Origin: an uncultured Clostridia bacterium
GTDB lineage: Bacteria > Bacillota > Clostridia > Oscillospirales > Acutalibacteraceae
NCBI GenBank assembly: GCA_947584595.1
Contig: CANPWP010000003.1
Coordinates: forward strand, 62,001 to 126,000
DNA: 64,000 nucleotides
Direction: 5' to 3'
How positions within the stretch are numbered: the stretch's first letter is position 1; each line of letters begins with the position of its first letter. The notes beneath the pieces are model-generated. The model was given only the letters and a program-made list of their open reading frames with translations, was not told where the DNA came from and did not search any database. Shown piece by piece: positions 57,179 through 64,000 of the stretch. The translations under genes and the position numbers were made by a program.

Positions 57179-57448
57179 TCAGATTTTATGCATACTGTTA
57201 AAAATATCTTCATGCATAATATGAACCTTGGTGTTTGTTTGTTCACCAACTTGATTAAGATTGGTTTTAAGTTGTTCAAAGCTGACGGAAGACTTTTCAA
57301 TCTCTACGAGCATAATCATAGCAAACATATCCTGAAGTACACTTTGAGTAACCTCAACCACATTTACTCCAACCTCAGCGCAGGCGCCTGAAACCTTTGC
57401 AAGAATACCTACACTGTCCTTACCGATAACCGTAATAACTGCTTTCAT
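57179..57448 (-). CDS. ACT domain protein (UPF0237)
   Basis: 89 residues, one ACT domain. MKAVITVIGKDSVGILAKVSGACAEVGVNVVEVTQSVLQDMFAMIMLVEI is the ligand-binding half, with a C-terminal helix. ACT domains sense amino acids. It is transcribed with the UPF0210 gene just downstream; the pair is conserved across Firmicutes and archaea. ATG after AGGAGG. Confidence 0.92.
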   Translation of the reverse strand: MKAVITVIGKDSVGILAKVSGACAEVGVNVVEVTQSVLQDMFAMIMLVEIEKSSVSFEQLKTNLNQVGEQTNTKVHIMHEDIFNSMHKI

Positions 57449-57610
57449 AAATCCTCCTGTTTATCCATAATAATGTAAAAAAAACTTAGTAATATTATAA
57501 TTCAATTTAATAGCAAAGTAAAGTGGAAATTAACATAAAAAATGAGATAATTTTTTGAATTTTAAAATTATTTTTTAATAAAATGGATACAAAAGATTTA
57601 TAAATAAAAA

Positions 57611-57700
57611 GCAGCCGGTGGTTAGTCCTATCCGGGCAGAAATGACAAAATATTAACAGCCTTTTGTGCACGGCTATTACCGAGCAGTTTCCTATAAAGA
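57611..57700 (+). repeat. Dispersed CCTATCCG-loop structured element, copy 2
   Basis: AGCCG (57613-57617) / CGGCT (57671-57675) outer stem with CCTATCCG between, and the end TCCTATAAAG as in copy 1. The stem sequence differs from copy 1 (CAGTCGG/CCGACTG) but remains paired. It lies in the 306-base gap between galU and the ACT gene, which otherwise holds only the galU terminator. Confidence 0.6.
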
Positions 57701-57741
57701 AAAAAGGCAGAGAAGCCATGCATTAGCCTCTCTGCCAAAAG
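57700..57741 (-). terminator. galU terminator
   Basis: On the minus strand GGCAGAGA (57736-57729) / TCTCTGCC (57713-57706) with a T6 tract after, 13 bases past the galU stop. Confidence 0.8.
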
Positions 57742-57754
57742 TATTATACACCTA

Positions 57755-58627
57755 TTAAATTGATTTTGCAAGTTTTTTTATATAATCTTTCAAATTTTCT
57801 TTTGTTTCAGGGTGTTCAAGTCCGATTTCAATGCATGCCTGCAAAATACCGAACTTGTTTCCCATATCGTATCTTTTGCCCTCAAATTCAACTGCCGTCA
57901 TACCCTTTGTAACGGCAATCTCACGCATTGCGTCTGTAAGCTGAATTTCTCCGCCGATACCTGGTTTTGTACGTTCCAAAATTTCAAAAATTTCAGGCGG
58001 AAGGACACATCTGTCAAGTATAGAGTAAAGAGATAATACAGCCTCCTTAGTCTGAGGTTTTTCTATCATATCCGTACACTTGAAAACATTGTCATGTAAC
58101 TTTTCTACTTTGAGAGAACCGTACTTGTGAATTTCATTTTCTGTAACCTTTTTAACGCCTAAAACACCTTCACCGAATTCTCCGTAAGCGTCAATAAGCT
58201 GTTTTATTGCAGGCGTTTTGCTGTTTATGATTCCGTCACCGTACATAACTGCAAAGGGCTCGCTGCCTACAAAGGATTTTGCTCTTAATACTGCATGCCC
58301 CAAACCCTTCATTTCCTTTTGTCTTATAAAAGTAATATTTGCCATTTCGGCTATATTTCTTACTTGTTCCAATGCATCGGTTTTGTTACCCTTTTTAAGT
58401 ATTTCTTCAAGTTCCGGAGAACGGTCGAAATGGTCCTCCATAACTTCTTTTCCTCTGTTTGTAATAATAAGAATATCTGTAATTCCCGCATTGACGGCTT
58501 CTTCTACAATATATTGAATTGTAGGTTTGTCTATAACAGGGAACATTTCTTTAGGCATAGCCTTTGTAGCAGGCAAAACTCTTGTGCCGAAGCCTGCCGC
58601 AGGAATAACTGCTTTTGTAATTTTCAT
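57755..58627 (-). CDS. galU: UTP-glucose-1-phosphate uridylyltransferase
   Basis: 290 residues from the ATG at 58627, 5 bases after GGAGG; a longer frame starts 15 codons earlier without support. ITKAVIPAAGFGTRVLPATKAMPKEM binds the nucleotide; KPTIQYIVEEA, GLGHAVLRAK and MYGDGI follow. Makes UDP-glucose for surface glycans and galactose use. It ends at a terminator; it belongs with the glycosyltransferase and YfhO themes of the window. Confidence 0.97.
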   Translation of the reverse strand: MKITKAVIPAAGFGTRVLPATKAMPKEMFPVIDKPTIQYIVEEAVNAGITDILIITNRGKEVMEDHFDRSPELEEILKKGNKTDALEQVRNIAEMANITFIRQKEMKGLGHAVLRAKSFVGSEPFAVMYGDGIINSKTPAIKQLIDAYGEFGEGVLGVKKVTENEIHKYGSLKVEKLHDNVFKCTDMIEKPQTKEAVLSLYSILDRCVLPPEIFEILERTKPGIGGEIQLTDAMREIAVTKGMTAVEFEGKRYDMGNKFGILQACIEIGLEHPETKENLKDYIKKLAKSI

Positions 58628-58682
58628 ATTTTCCTCCAATTTAGGTTTAATGAAATTGCTGTCAAATACCATCCGAATGTAC

Positions 58683-59699
58683 TTAAATAAAGAAGTATGG
58701 GATATAGTTAATTAACATATAGCAAATAAATACGACAACGGCAATTTTAAAATTAATACCTCCTTTTTCTTTAATTTTTATATTTATTTCCTGTTCATTT
58801 CCGTTAGTTTCATCTTTAATTTTCTTAATTTTTTTTATACAATCCTTGAAATATGCTTTGTTTGTAATACAGCCTGCAATAATCATAAACGGAAATCTTA
58901 ATGAAGACAGTATTAACGGCAAATAAAAAATAGTTTGCTTGTCAATTGGGAGCAGAGATATATTGTCAACAATTTGCCTTGAGGCTTCTAAAATGCTGTT
59001 TGTTTCAATGCTTTTTGAGGCATTTTCAAGAATTTCATACCAGCCGAATACAGGCAATGTCTGAATTAAAAGAGCGGCTAAAATAAGACCTCCAACAATA
59101 ATTGTAAAGATTGCGCCCAATTTATACATTTTGCGGTAAAGCATATAACCGCCTGTGAATAAAAATGCAGAAATATTAAAACGAGATTTGTTGTTATCTC
59201 TGATATTTGCAAATATTCTTAAAAAATACGGCGTGTTAGTCTGAATATATTTTGCCGTTTCACCTGCAGTAACACCGTCATCAATTTCCTCATTTGGATT
59301 CATACCTGCCATAGGGTCAAAGTTAAGAGGCATACCAAAAGGAGGCATTCCGCCCTGATTTTGATTAGAAGCGCTTGTCTGCTGAAAGTTAAGAGGAGCA
59401 CCACATTTGTTGCAGTAAAATGCAGAACCGGGATTAAATGTTCCGCATTTCTGACATTTAACTGAGGACTGAGCATTACTGTCTGAAAAGCTCTGGGCAG
59501 ATTGATTCTCAGCCTGTTTTTTCTTTATATATTCATCATAGTCGAAGTTTTCCTTGTGTTTGCTTTCAAAATAGCAATGACCTGTCTCTTCATAACACTC
59601 TCTGTGATGAGGAGCACCGCAAACAGGACAAACAACAATATCGTCATCACTTTCAAGAGGTGTATTGCATGCAGGGCATTTTAAATCGTTGAATTCCAT
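58683..59699 (-). CDS. prokaryotic RING finger (Prok-RING_1) / zinc-ribbon membrane protein
   Basis: 338 residues from the ATG at 59699 behind AAGGAG. The N-terminus has a RING-type cysteine/histidine pattern (CPACNTPLESDDDIVVCPVCGAPHHRECYEETGHC); a second zinc ribbon, CQKCGTFNPGSAFYCNKCGAPL, follows near 80-105. The middle is disordered and rich in Gly, Pro, Asn and Gln. The C-terminus has about four membrane helices of DUF2628 type. It may sense the envelope or assist protein assembly; no partner is encoded nearby. Confidence 0.8.
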   Translation of the reverse strand: MEFNDLKCPACNTPLESDDDIVVCPVCGAPHHRECYEETGHCYFESKHKENFDYDEYIKKKQAENQSAQSFSDSNAQSSVKCQKCGTFNPGSAFYCNKCGAPLNFQQTSASNQNQGGMPPFGMPLNFDPMAGMNPNEEIDDGVTAGETAKYIQTNTPYFLRIFANIRDNNKSRFNISAFLFTGGYMLYRKMYKLGAIFTIIVGGLILAALLIQTLPVFGWYEILENASKSIETNSILEASRQIVDNISLLPIDKQTIFYLPLILSSLRFPFMIIAGCITNKAYFKDCIKKIKKIKDETNGNEQEINIKIKEKGGINFKIAVVVFICYMLINYIPYFFI

Positions 59700-59890
59700 A
59701 TAATACTCCTTATAATAAATAATTTTTACTATTATAACAAAATATTGTAAAAAAAGCAATCAGATATTAAAATCACATATTTAATATATGCTTAAAAGTA
59801 ACATTTTACACTTTTATAATTGTTTATAAGAATTATTGTATGTAAAAGAGAATAAAATACTGAAAATAAAGTGTATAACCCAAAAAACAG

Positions 59891-59919
59891 TTTACATTTT
59901 TTTACCCATTTGTTATAAT
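59891..59919 (+). promoter_or_regulatory. Promoter of prfB
   Basis: TTTACA (59891-59896), 17-bp spacer, TATAAT (59914-59919). Confidence 0.7.
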
Positions 59920-59965
59920 AAAATTTAGATTTTTAAATTAACAATAATAAACAGGAGAGAAATGT

Positions 59966-61087
59966 ATGGTTCAATTTGAGGAATTACTTTTAAGACTTCA
60001 AGGGACAAAGCCTGATATTGACGACCTTGCCGACGCTTTGGGTCTTAAGGCAATAATGTCAGAAATAGAACAGCTTGAATTAAAAGCTACAGAACCCGGC
60101 TTTTGGGACGATGTTGAGAATTCCCAGAAAATCCTGCAAAAGACAGGTTCACTTAAAGAAAAGGTTGAGTCATATAATAAGTTAGTTGAATCTTATGAAG
60201 ACGCACAGGCTTTGATTGAACTTGCAAATGAAGAAGAAGACTTAACGCTTTTGGAAGAAGCAGAAACTGAAGTGGCAAAAGTTGAAACAGAGCTTGCAAA
60301 GCAAAGACTTCAGACTCTGCTAACAGGCGAATACGATAAAAACAACGCAATTCTTACATTCCACGCAGGTTCGGGCGGAACAGAAGCTCAGGACTGGGCG
60401 GAAATGCTTTACAGAATGTATACAAGATGGGCAACGGCACATAACTTTAAGGTAAAAGAGATTGATTATCTTGACGGCGACGAAGCTGGGCTTAAATCAG
60501 CAGTCTTGTTAGTTGAGGGCGAAAACGCATACGGTTATTTAAAAAGCGAAGCAGGCGTACACCGGCTTGTACGAGTATCTCCTTTTGACAGTGCAGGCAG
60601 ACGTCACACCAGCTTTTCCTCACTTGAAGTAATGCCTGAAATTGACGATAATATAAAAATTGATATTAATCCTGATGATATAAAAATGGATGTTTACCGT
60701 GCAAGCGGCGCAGGCGGACAAAAGGTAAATAAAACCTCATCTGCTGTAAGACTTACTCATATTCCCACAGGAATCGTAGTAGCAAGTCAGGTAGAAAGAA
60801 GCCAGTACCAGAACCGTGATGTAGCAATGAAGATGCTTATGTCAAAGCTTATGGAAATCAAAGAGCGTGAGCATTTAGAAAAAATAGAAGATATAAAAGG
60901 TGTACAAAAGGAAATTACATGGGGAAGTCAGATAAGAAGCTATGTATTTATGCCTTATACTCTTGTAAAGGACCATAGAACGAACTATGAAACAGGAAAT
61001 ATCAATGCAGTAATGGACGGAGAACTTGACGGCTTTATAAACGCATATTTAAAGGCGGCAAGTCAGGGTGCTATAGAAAGCAATTAA
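59966..61087 (+). CDS. prfB: peptide chain release factor 2
   Basis: 373 residues. Recognises UGA and UAA stop codons. The stop-codon tripeptide SPF (about 205-207) and the peptidyl-hydrolysis motif GGQ (250-252) are present. Unlike most bacterial prfB genes it is one continuous frame: no in-frame UGA and +1 frameshift near codon 25, where the E. coli site reads CTT-TGA. Here the matching spot reads CTT-AAG. ATG after AGGAGAG. It precedes apgM by 40 bases. Confidence 0.97.
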   Translation: MVQFEELLLRLQGTKPDIDDLADALGLKAIMSEIEQLELKATEPGFWDDVENSQKILQKTGSLKEKVESYNKLVESYEDAQALIELANEEEDLTLLEEAETEVAKVETELAKQRLQTLLTGEYDKNNAILTFHAGSGGTEAQDWAEMLYRMYTRWATAHNFKVKEIDYLDGDEAGLKSAVLLVEGENAYGYLKSEAGVHRLVRVSPFDSAGRRHTSFSSLEVMPEIDDNIKIDINPDDIKMDVYRASGAGGQKVNKTSSAVRLTHIPTGIVVASQVERSQYQNRDVAMKMLMSKLMEIKEREHLEKIEDIKGVQKEITWGSQIRSYVFMPYTLVKDHRTNYETGNINAVMDGELDGFINAYLKAASQGAIESN

Positions 61088-61127
61088 TGTGAGTAATAAA
61101 TATATAATGATAAGGATTTGATTTAGA

Positions 61128-62339
61128 ATGAAATATTTTGTTATGTTATGTGACGGTATGGCTGATGAGCCGTCAGAAAAATTAGACGGCAAAACTCCGA
61201 TGATGCTTGCCGATAAACCCAATATGGATAAGCTTGCCTCCAAAGCGGAGGTAGGTATTGTAAAAACAGTTGCAGAGGGCTTAAAGCCCGGCAGTGATGT
61301 TGCAAATCTTTCTGTATTAGGGTATGAGCCTGCTAAATATTACAGCGGCCGCTCGCCGCTGGAAGCCGCAAGTATAGGAATTGATTTAAAGGATACGGAT
61401 GTTACATTAAGATGTAATCTTGTAACCTTGTCTGATGAAGAAAATTATGAAGATAAAAAAATGGTTGACTATTGCGGCGGCGATATTTCAACAGAAGAAG
61501 CAAGAGAGCTTATCAACTATGTTCAGGAGAAATTAGGCAGTAAAATATTTCATTTTTATCCCGGCGTATCATACCGTCATTGTCTTGTCTGGGATAACGG
61601 AAATCCTCATCCGGGTACATTAACTCCTCCCCACGATATTCCGGGCAGAATTATAAAGGATTATATTCCAAAGGGTAATTATACTTCAGAACTGTATGAT
61701 TTAATGAAAAAAAGCTATGACTTGCTGAAAGACCACCCTGTAAACAAAAAGAGAATTGCTGAGGGAAAACGTCCTGCAAATTCCTGCTGGTTCTGGGGAG
61801 AGGGAACAAAGCCTCTTCTTGACAGTTTTGAGGGCAAATTCGGCAAAAAGGGCAGTATGATTTCGGCAGTTGACCTGTTAAAAGGCATAGCAATTTGTGC
61901 AGAAATGAAAAGCGTAGATGTAGAAAACGCAACAGGCTATATAGATACAAACTTTGAGGGCAAATGCAAAGCGGCAATTGAAGAGTTTAAATCAGGGCAG
62001 GACTTTGTATATGTTCATGTGGAGGCTCCCGACGAATGCGGACACAGAGGAGAAGCAGAGAATAAAATCAAAGCTATTGAGCTAATTGATAAACACATTT
62101 TAGGACCTGTAGTTGAATTTTTAAAATCATACGATGATTTTGCAGTTCTTGTTTGCCCTGACCACCCGACGCCTTTAAATATTCAGACACATACCTCAAC
62201 CCCTGTACCGTATTTAATATACAATAGTAAGGAAGAAATCAACAGCAATGTAGAAAACTTTAATGAAGATACCGCAAAAACAACAGGCAACTACATTGAA
62301 AAAGGCTTTACAATGATGAGTTATTTTCTTTCAAAATAA
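61128..62339 (+). CDS. apgM: 2,3-bisphosphoglycerate-independent phosphoglycerate mutase (apgM type)
   Basis: 403 residues, alkaline-phosphatase superfamily. MLCDGMAD gives the first metal-binding aspartate and SDVANLSVLGYEP the nucleophilic serine; HVEAPDECGHRGE and VCPDHPTP give the remaining ligands. This group (TIGR02535/TIGR00306) includes archaeal-type phosphoglycerate mutases. Some members were proposed as homoserine kinases, so the enzyme could act in either glycolysis or threonine synthesis. It follows prfB and ends before a terminator. Confidence 0.88.
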   Translation: MKYFVMLCDGMADEPSEKLDGKTPMMLADKPNMDKLASKAEVGIVKTVAEGLKPGSDVANLSVLGYEPAKYYSGRSPLEAASIGIDLKDTDVTLRCNLVTLSDEENYEDKKMVDYCGGDISTEEARELINYVQEKLGSKIFHFYPGVSYRHCLVWDNGNPHPGTLTPPHDIPGRIIKDYIPKGNYTSELYDLMKKSYDLLKDHPVNKKRIAEGKRPANSCWFWGEGTKPLLDSFEGKFGKKGSMISAVDLLKGIAICAEMKSVDVENATGYIDTNFEGKCKAAIEEFKSGQDFVYVHVEAPDECGHRGEAENKIKAIELIDKHILGPVVEFLKSYDDFAVLVCPDHPTPLNIQTHTSTPVPYLIYNSKEEINSNVENFNEDTAKTTGNYIEKGFTMMSYFLSK

Positions 62340-62355
62340 AATATATAAAAAGTAC

Positions 62356-62396
62356 AACAGTCGTTTTAAGTGTTATTAACATAAAACGGCTGTTTT
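62356..62396 (+). terminator. Intrinsic terminator after apgM
   Basis: AACAGTCGTTTTA / TAAAACGGCTGTT with a 13-base loop and T-rich end, 16 bases past the stop. Confidence 0.75.
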
Positions 62397-62572
62397 ATAT
62401 TAATAATTTGTATCGTAAAATTTACAGGATTTTATTAATTGTTTTATCGATTTTCTTATCAGAGGGTAAACTCTTTGCTTTTATTTTTGTCAAAAACATA
62501 TTCCGGCAAAATATTTATACTTGTTTTAATATAATATGGTATAAGGTATAACATATTTTTAGGAGGATATTT

Positions 62573-62725
62573 GTGAACGAGTTTATTTTTATTGTAATAA
62601 TAGCATTTTTTCTAACAATAGCAGGAATACTGATTTACTTTATTTCCAAAAAATTGGTAATTTTTTTATACATAAAAATAAAAGAAGTTTTGCAAAAACA
62701 TATAGTAATAGGAAGAACGAAATAA
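62573..62725 (+). CDS. 50-residue single-pass membrane protein
   Basis: GTG start 5 bases after AGGAGG (62561-62566); TATAAT at 62530-62535 could be its -10 box. The product is 50 residues: a hydrophobic helix (about 3-24, FIFIVIIAFFLTIAGILIYF), then a basic stretch with KKLVIFLYIKIKEVLQKH. Small and too short for standard calling. It may be a small membrane regulator or a toxin-type peptide. A terminator follows directly. Confidence 0.6.
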   Translation: MNEFIFIVIIAFFLTIAGILIYFISKKLVIFLYIKIKEVLQKHIVIGRTK

Positions 62726-62753
62726 AAGCGGCATTGAAGACCAATGCCGCTTT
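62725..62753. terminator. Bidirectional terminator
   Basis: AAAGCGGCATTG (62725-62736) / CAATGCCGCTTT (62742-62753), 5-base loop. It lies between the 50-residue gene and the TSCPD gene. Confidence 0.7.
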
Positions 62754-62773
62754 GCTAATTAAATGAAAAATTA

Positions 62774-63025
62774 TTATTCCAATTCCAATGCTTCTTTTAA
62801 TGCATTTGCAAGCTGATCGGGACAGGATGTACCTCTTCCTCCGCAATCAATGCCTTCAAGTTTTTCGATTGCGTCCTCTGCATCCATTCCCACTACAAGT
62901 TTGCAAATACCCTGAGTGTTTCCGTTACAGCCTCCTGTAAAGCCGGCGCTTTTAATAATACCGTCCTCAATTTCAACCTGAATTTTTCTTGAACATACTC
63001 CGTGCGGGATATATGTATATGTCAA
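62774..63025 (-). CDS. TIGR03905 family TSCPD domain-containing protein
   Basis: 83 residues from the TTG at 63025, 6 bases after AGAGGTG. VCSRKIQVEIEDGIIKSAGFTGGCNGNTQGICKLVVGMDAEDAIEKLEGIDCGGRGTSCPDQLANAL holds the conserved cysteines and the TSCPD motif that gives the family its name; the same domain occurs at the end of some ribonucleotide reductases. It may bind a metal. Function unknown. A single gene, divergent from the DnaD gene. Confidence 0.9.
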   Translation of the reverse strand: MTYTYIPHGVCSRKIQVEIEDGIIKSAGFTGGCNGNTQGICKLVVGMDAEDAIEKLEGIDCGGRGTSCPDQLANALKEALELE

Positions 63026-63174
63026 AGCAATCACCTCTTTTTGTTTAATTCAATAGTATTTTAACACATAATTTAAATAAAATAAAGTCCTAAAAAAATT
63101 TTAATTATTCTTTTATGTTATGTTGTTTTTTGTGAGTTTGTGTTATATTATATTATATAATAAATTAAGGCGGT

Positions 63175-64000
63175 ATGAGTTTGATGTCGTTTAAAATTAA
63201 TTTGGGCAATTGGAGTTCAATATTTCCCGTTCCCACAAAAGTTGCGGAGGAAAAACTTAAAATCAGCAGTGCTTCTCAGCTTAGAGTGCTGTTGTATGTG
63301 CTTGCTCACAATAATATAAATTTAACAAACAAACAAATCGGACAGGCTCTTTCAATGCATGAAGAAGATGTAAAGGACGATCTTACCTATTGGGTTAACG
63401 AGGGAATATTATCATTTGATAATAATGAATATTCACCTTCCGATAAAAAAATTGAAAAAAGCAAATCAGAAACTTTGGCTTTGCAAAATGAAAACAACTC
63501 TGAAAATATAAACAGCGTAAACATTACGAATAATAAAAATAATGAAATTTCCCAAAAACCTGCAAAAACTGTAATGCCCCGTGCTCAAAAGCCAAGCCAT
63601 GCATTAATTGCACAGCTTGTTTCAAGAGATAAAACACTTGTAGATTTGCTTAATGAAATTCAAATGTCATTGGGGAAAACATTGTCAAATACAGATACGG
63701 CAACTATAGTTTATTTATATGATACTTGCGGAATGTCTGCACCTGTAATAATGATGCTTGTTCAGTATTGTATTACAATAAATAAGCCTAATTTACGCAC
63801 AATTGAAAGAATAGGAGTTCAGTGGGCAGACGAGGGAGTAGAAACGGTACTTGACGCAGAAAATAAAATTACCGAAGCACGTCAGTCAAGCCTTGATTTT
63901 TCAAGGGTTTCATCTGTATTTGGTATTCATAATGCAGGAACACCGTCTGCAAAACAGCTTTCCTATGCTAACAAATGGATTTCACAGTGGAAATTTTCCG
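63175..64000 (+). CDS. DnaD domain-containing protein (3' truncated by window edge)
   Basis: At least 275 residues from the ATG at 63175, with AAGG just upstream; an ATG three codons later is possible. It runs off the end without a stop. N-terminal winged-helix part (SSASQLRVLLYVLAHNNINLTNKQIGQALSMHEEDVKDDLTYWVNEGIL), a linker rich in Asn and Ser (about 85-130), then a DnaD/DnaB-II helical domain with DTCGMSAPVIMMLVQYCITINKPNLRTIERIGVQWADEGV. This is the family that loads the replicative helicase in Firmicutes; dnaC often follows. Confidence 0.88.
   Translation, partial: MSLMSFKINLGNWSSIFPVPTKVAEEKLKISSASQLRVLLYVLAHNNINLTNKQIGQALSMHEEDVKDDLTYWVNEGILSFDNNEYSPSDKKIEKSKSETLALQNENNSENINSVNITNNKNNEISQKPAKTVMPRAQKPSHALIAQLVSRDKTLVDLLNEIQMSLGKTLSNTDTATIVYLYDTCGMSAPVIMMLVQYCITINKPNLRTIERIGVQWADEGVETVLDAENKITEARQSSLDFSRVSSVFGIHNAGTPSAKQLSYANKWISQWKFS

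Noticed and set aside
57507-57719. 70-residue minus-strand frame between galU and the ACT gene
   Set aside because: It overlaps the structured repeat copy 2 and the galU terminator and has no supported start.

Overview
The window is about 64 kb of AT-rich, gene-dense DNA. Its gene set points to an anaerobic, low-GC Gram-positive bacterium of the Clostridia, probably an Oscillospiraceae/Ruminococcaceae-like gut lineage. The signs are pyruvate formate-lyase with its activase, a full V-type ATPase operon, ECF vitamin transporters, an LCP-family wall protein, YfhO, many AGGAGG-like ribosome binding sites, and gut-Clostridia-type palindromic repeats. This placement is inferred from gene content; no 16S gene is present. 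There is no prophage, CRISPR array, resistance cassette or intact transposase. Almost everything is chromosomal core, and the unexplained material lies in the intergenic repeats.

Layout. 1-2.3 kb: end of a DUF2344 gene, a YhcC-type radical SAM gene, tRNA-Ser(GGA) and two small genes. 2.3-6.3 kb: pflB, pflA and maf. 6.4-9.6 kb (minus): queA-tgt-yajC-TIGR04086. 9.8-12.6 kb: asd-dapA-dapB (lysine/diaminopimelate), followed by a MITE-like element. 13-14.6 kb (minus): FMN riboswitch-ribU and THF riboswitch-folT. 14.6-21.4 kb (minus): surface genes (licD-like, glycosyltransferase, membrane protein, Sapep dipeptidase, YfhO). 21.6-28.5 kb: yfbR-like, LCP, a GH13-DUF1653 fusion, pyrophosphatase, DUF2804 and a lipoprotein. 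29-41.8 kb (plus): ruvCAB, glmM, rRNA methyltransferase, ecfA1-ecfA2-ecfT-truA, DUF5711, CvpA, pgsA and a zinc-finger Clp ATPase. 42-46.4 kb: tRNA-Gly, DegV, a secreted amylase lipoprotein and ilvE. 46.6-58.6 kb (minus): galU, ACT protein, UPF0210 and the V-ATPase operon (G-C-I-K-F-E-A-B-D). 58.7-64 kb: RING/DUF2628 protein, prfB, apgM, a 50-residue membrane protein, a TSCPD protein and a DnaD-domain gene running off the end.

Several modules fit together. The ECF module at 33-36 kb would energise the S-components FolT and RibU at 13-14 kb, each behind its own vitamin riboswitch with a terminator. PflB and PflA form an enzyme/activase pair. QueA and Tgt act in queuosine synthesis. The GH13 enzymes suggest starch or maltodextrin use.

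The most interesting undescribed signals are two dispersed, structured intergenic families. One is an element of about 100 bp with three successive hairpins (copies near 6.3, 23.7, 28.6 and 52.1 kb). The other is an element of about 85 bp with a conserved CCTATCCG loop and changing stems (copies near 23.5, 28.8, 46.5 and 57.6 kb). At two loci they lie side by side.
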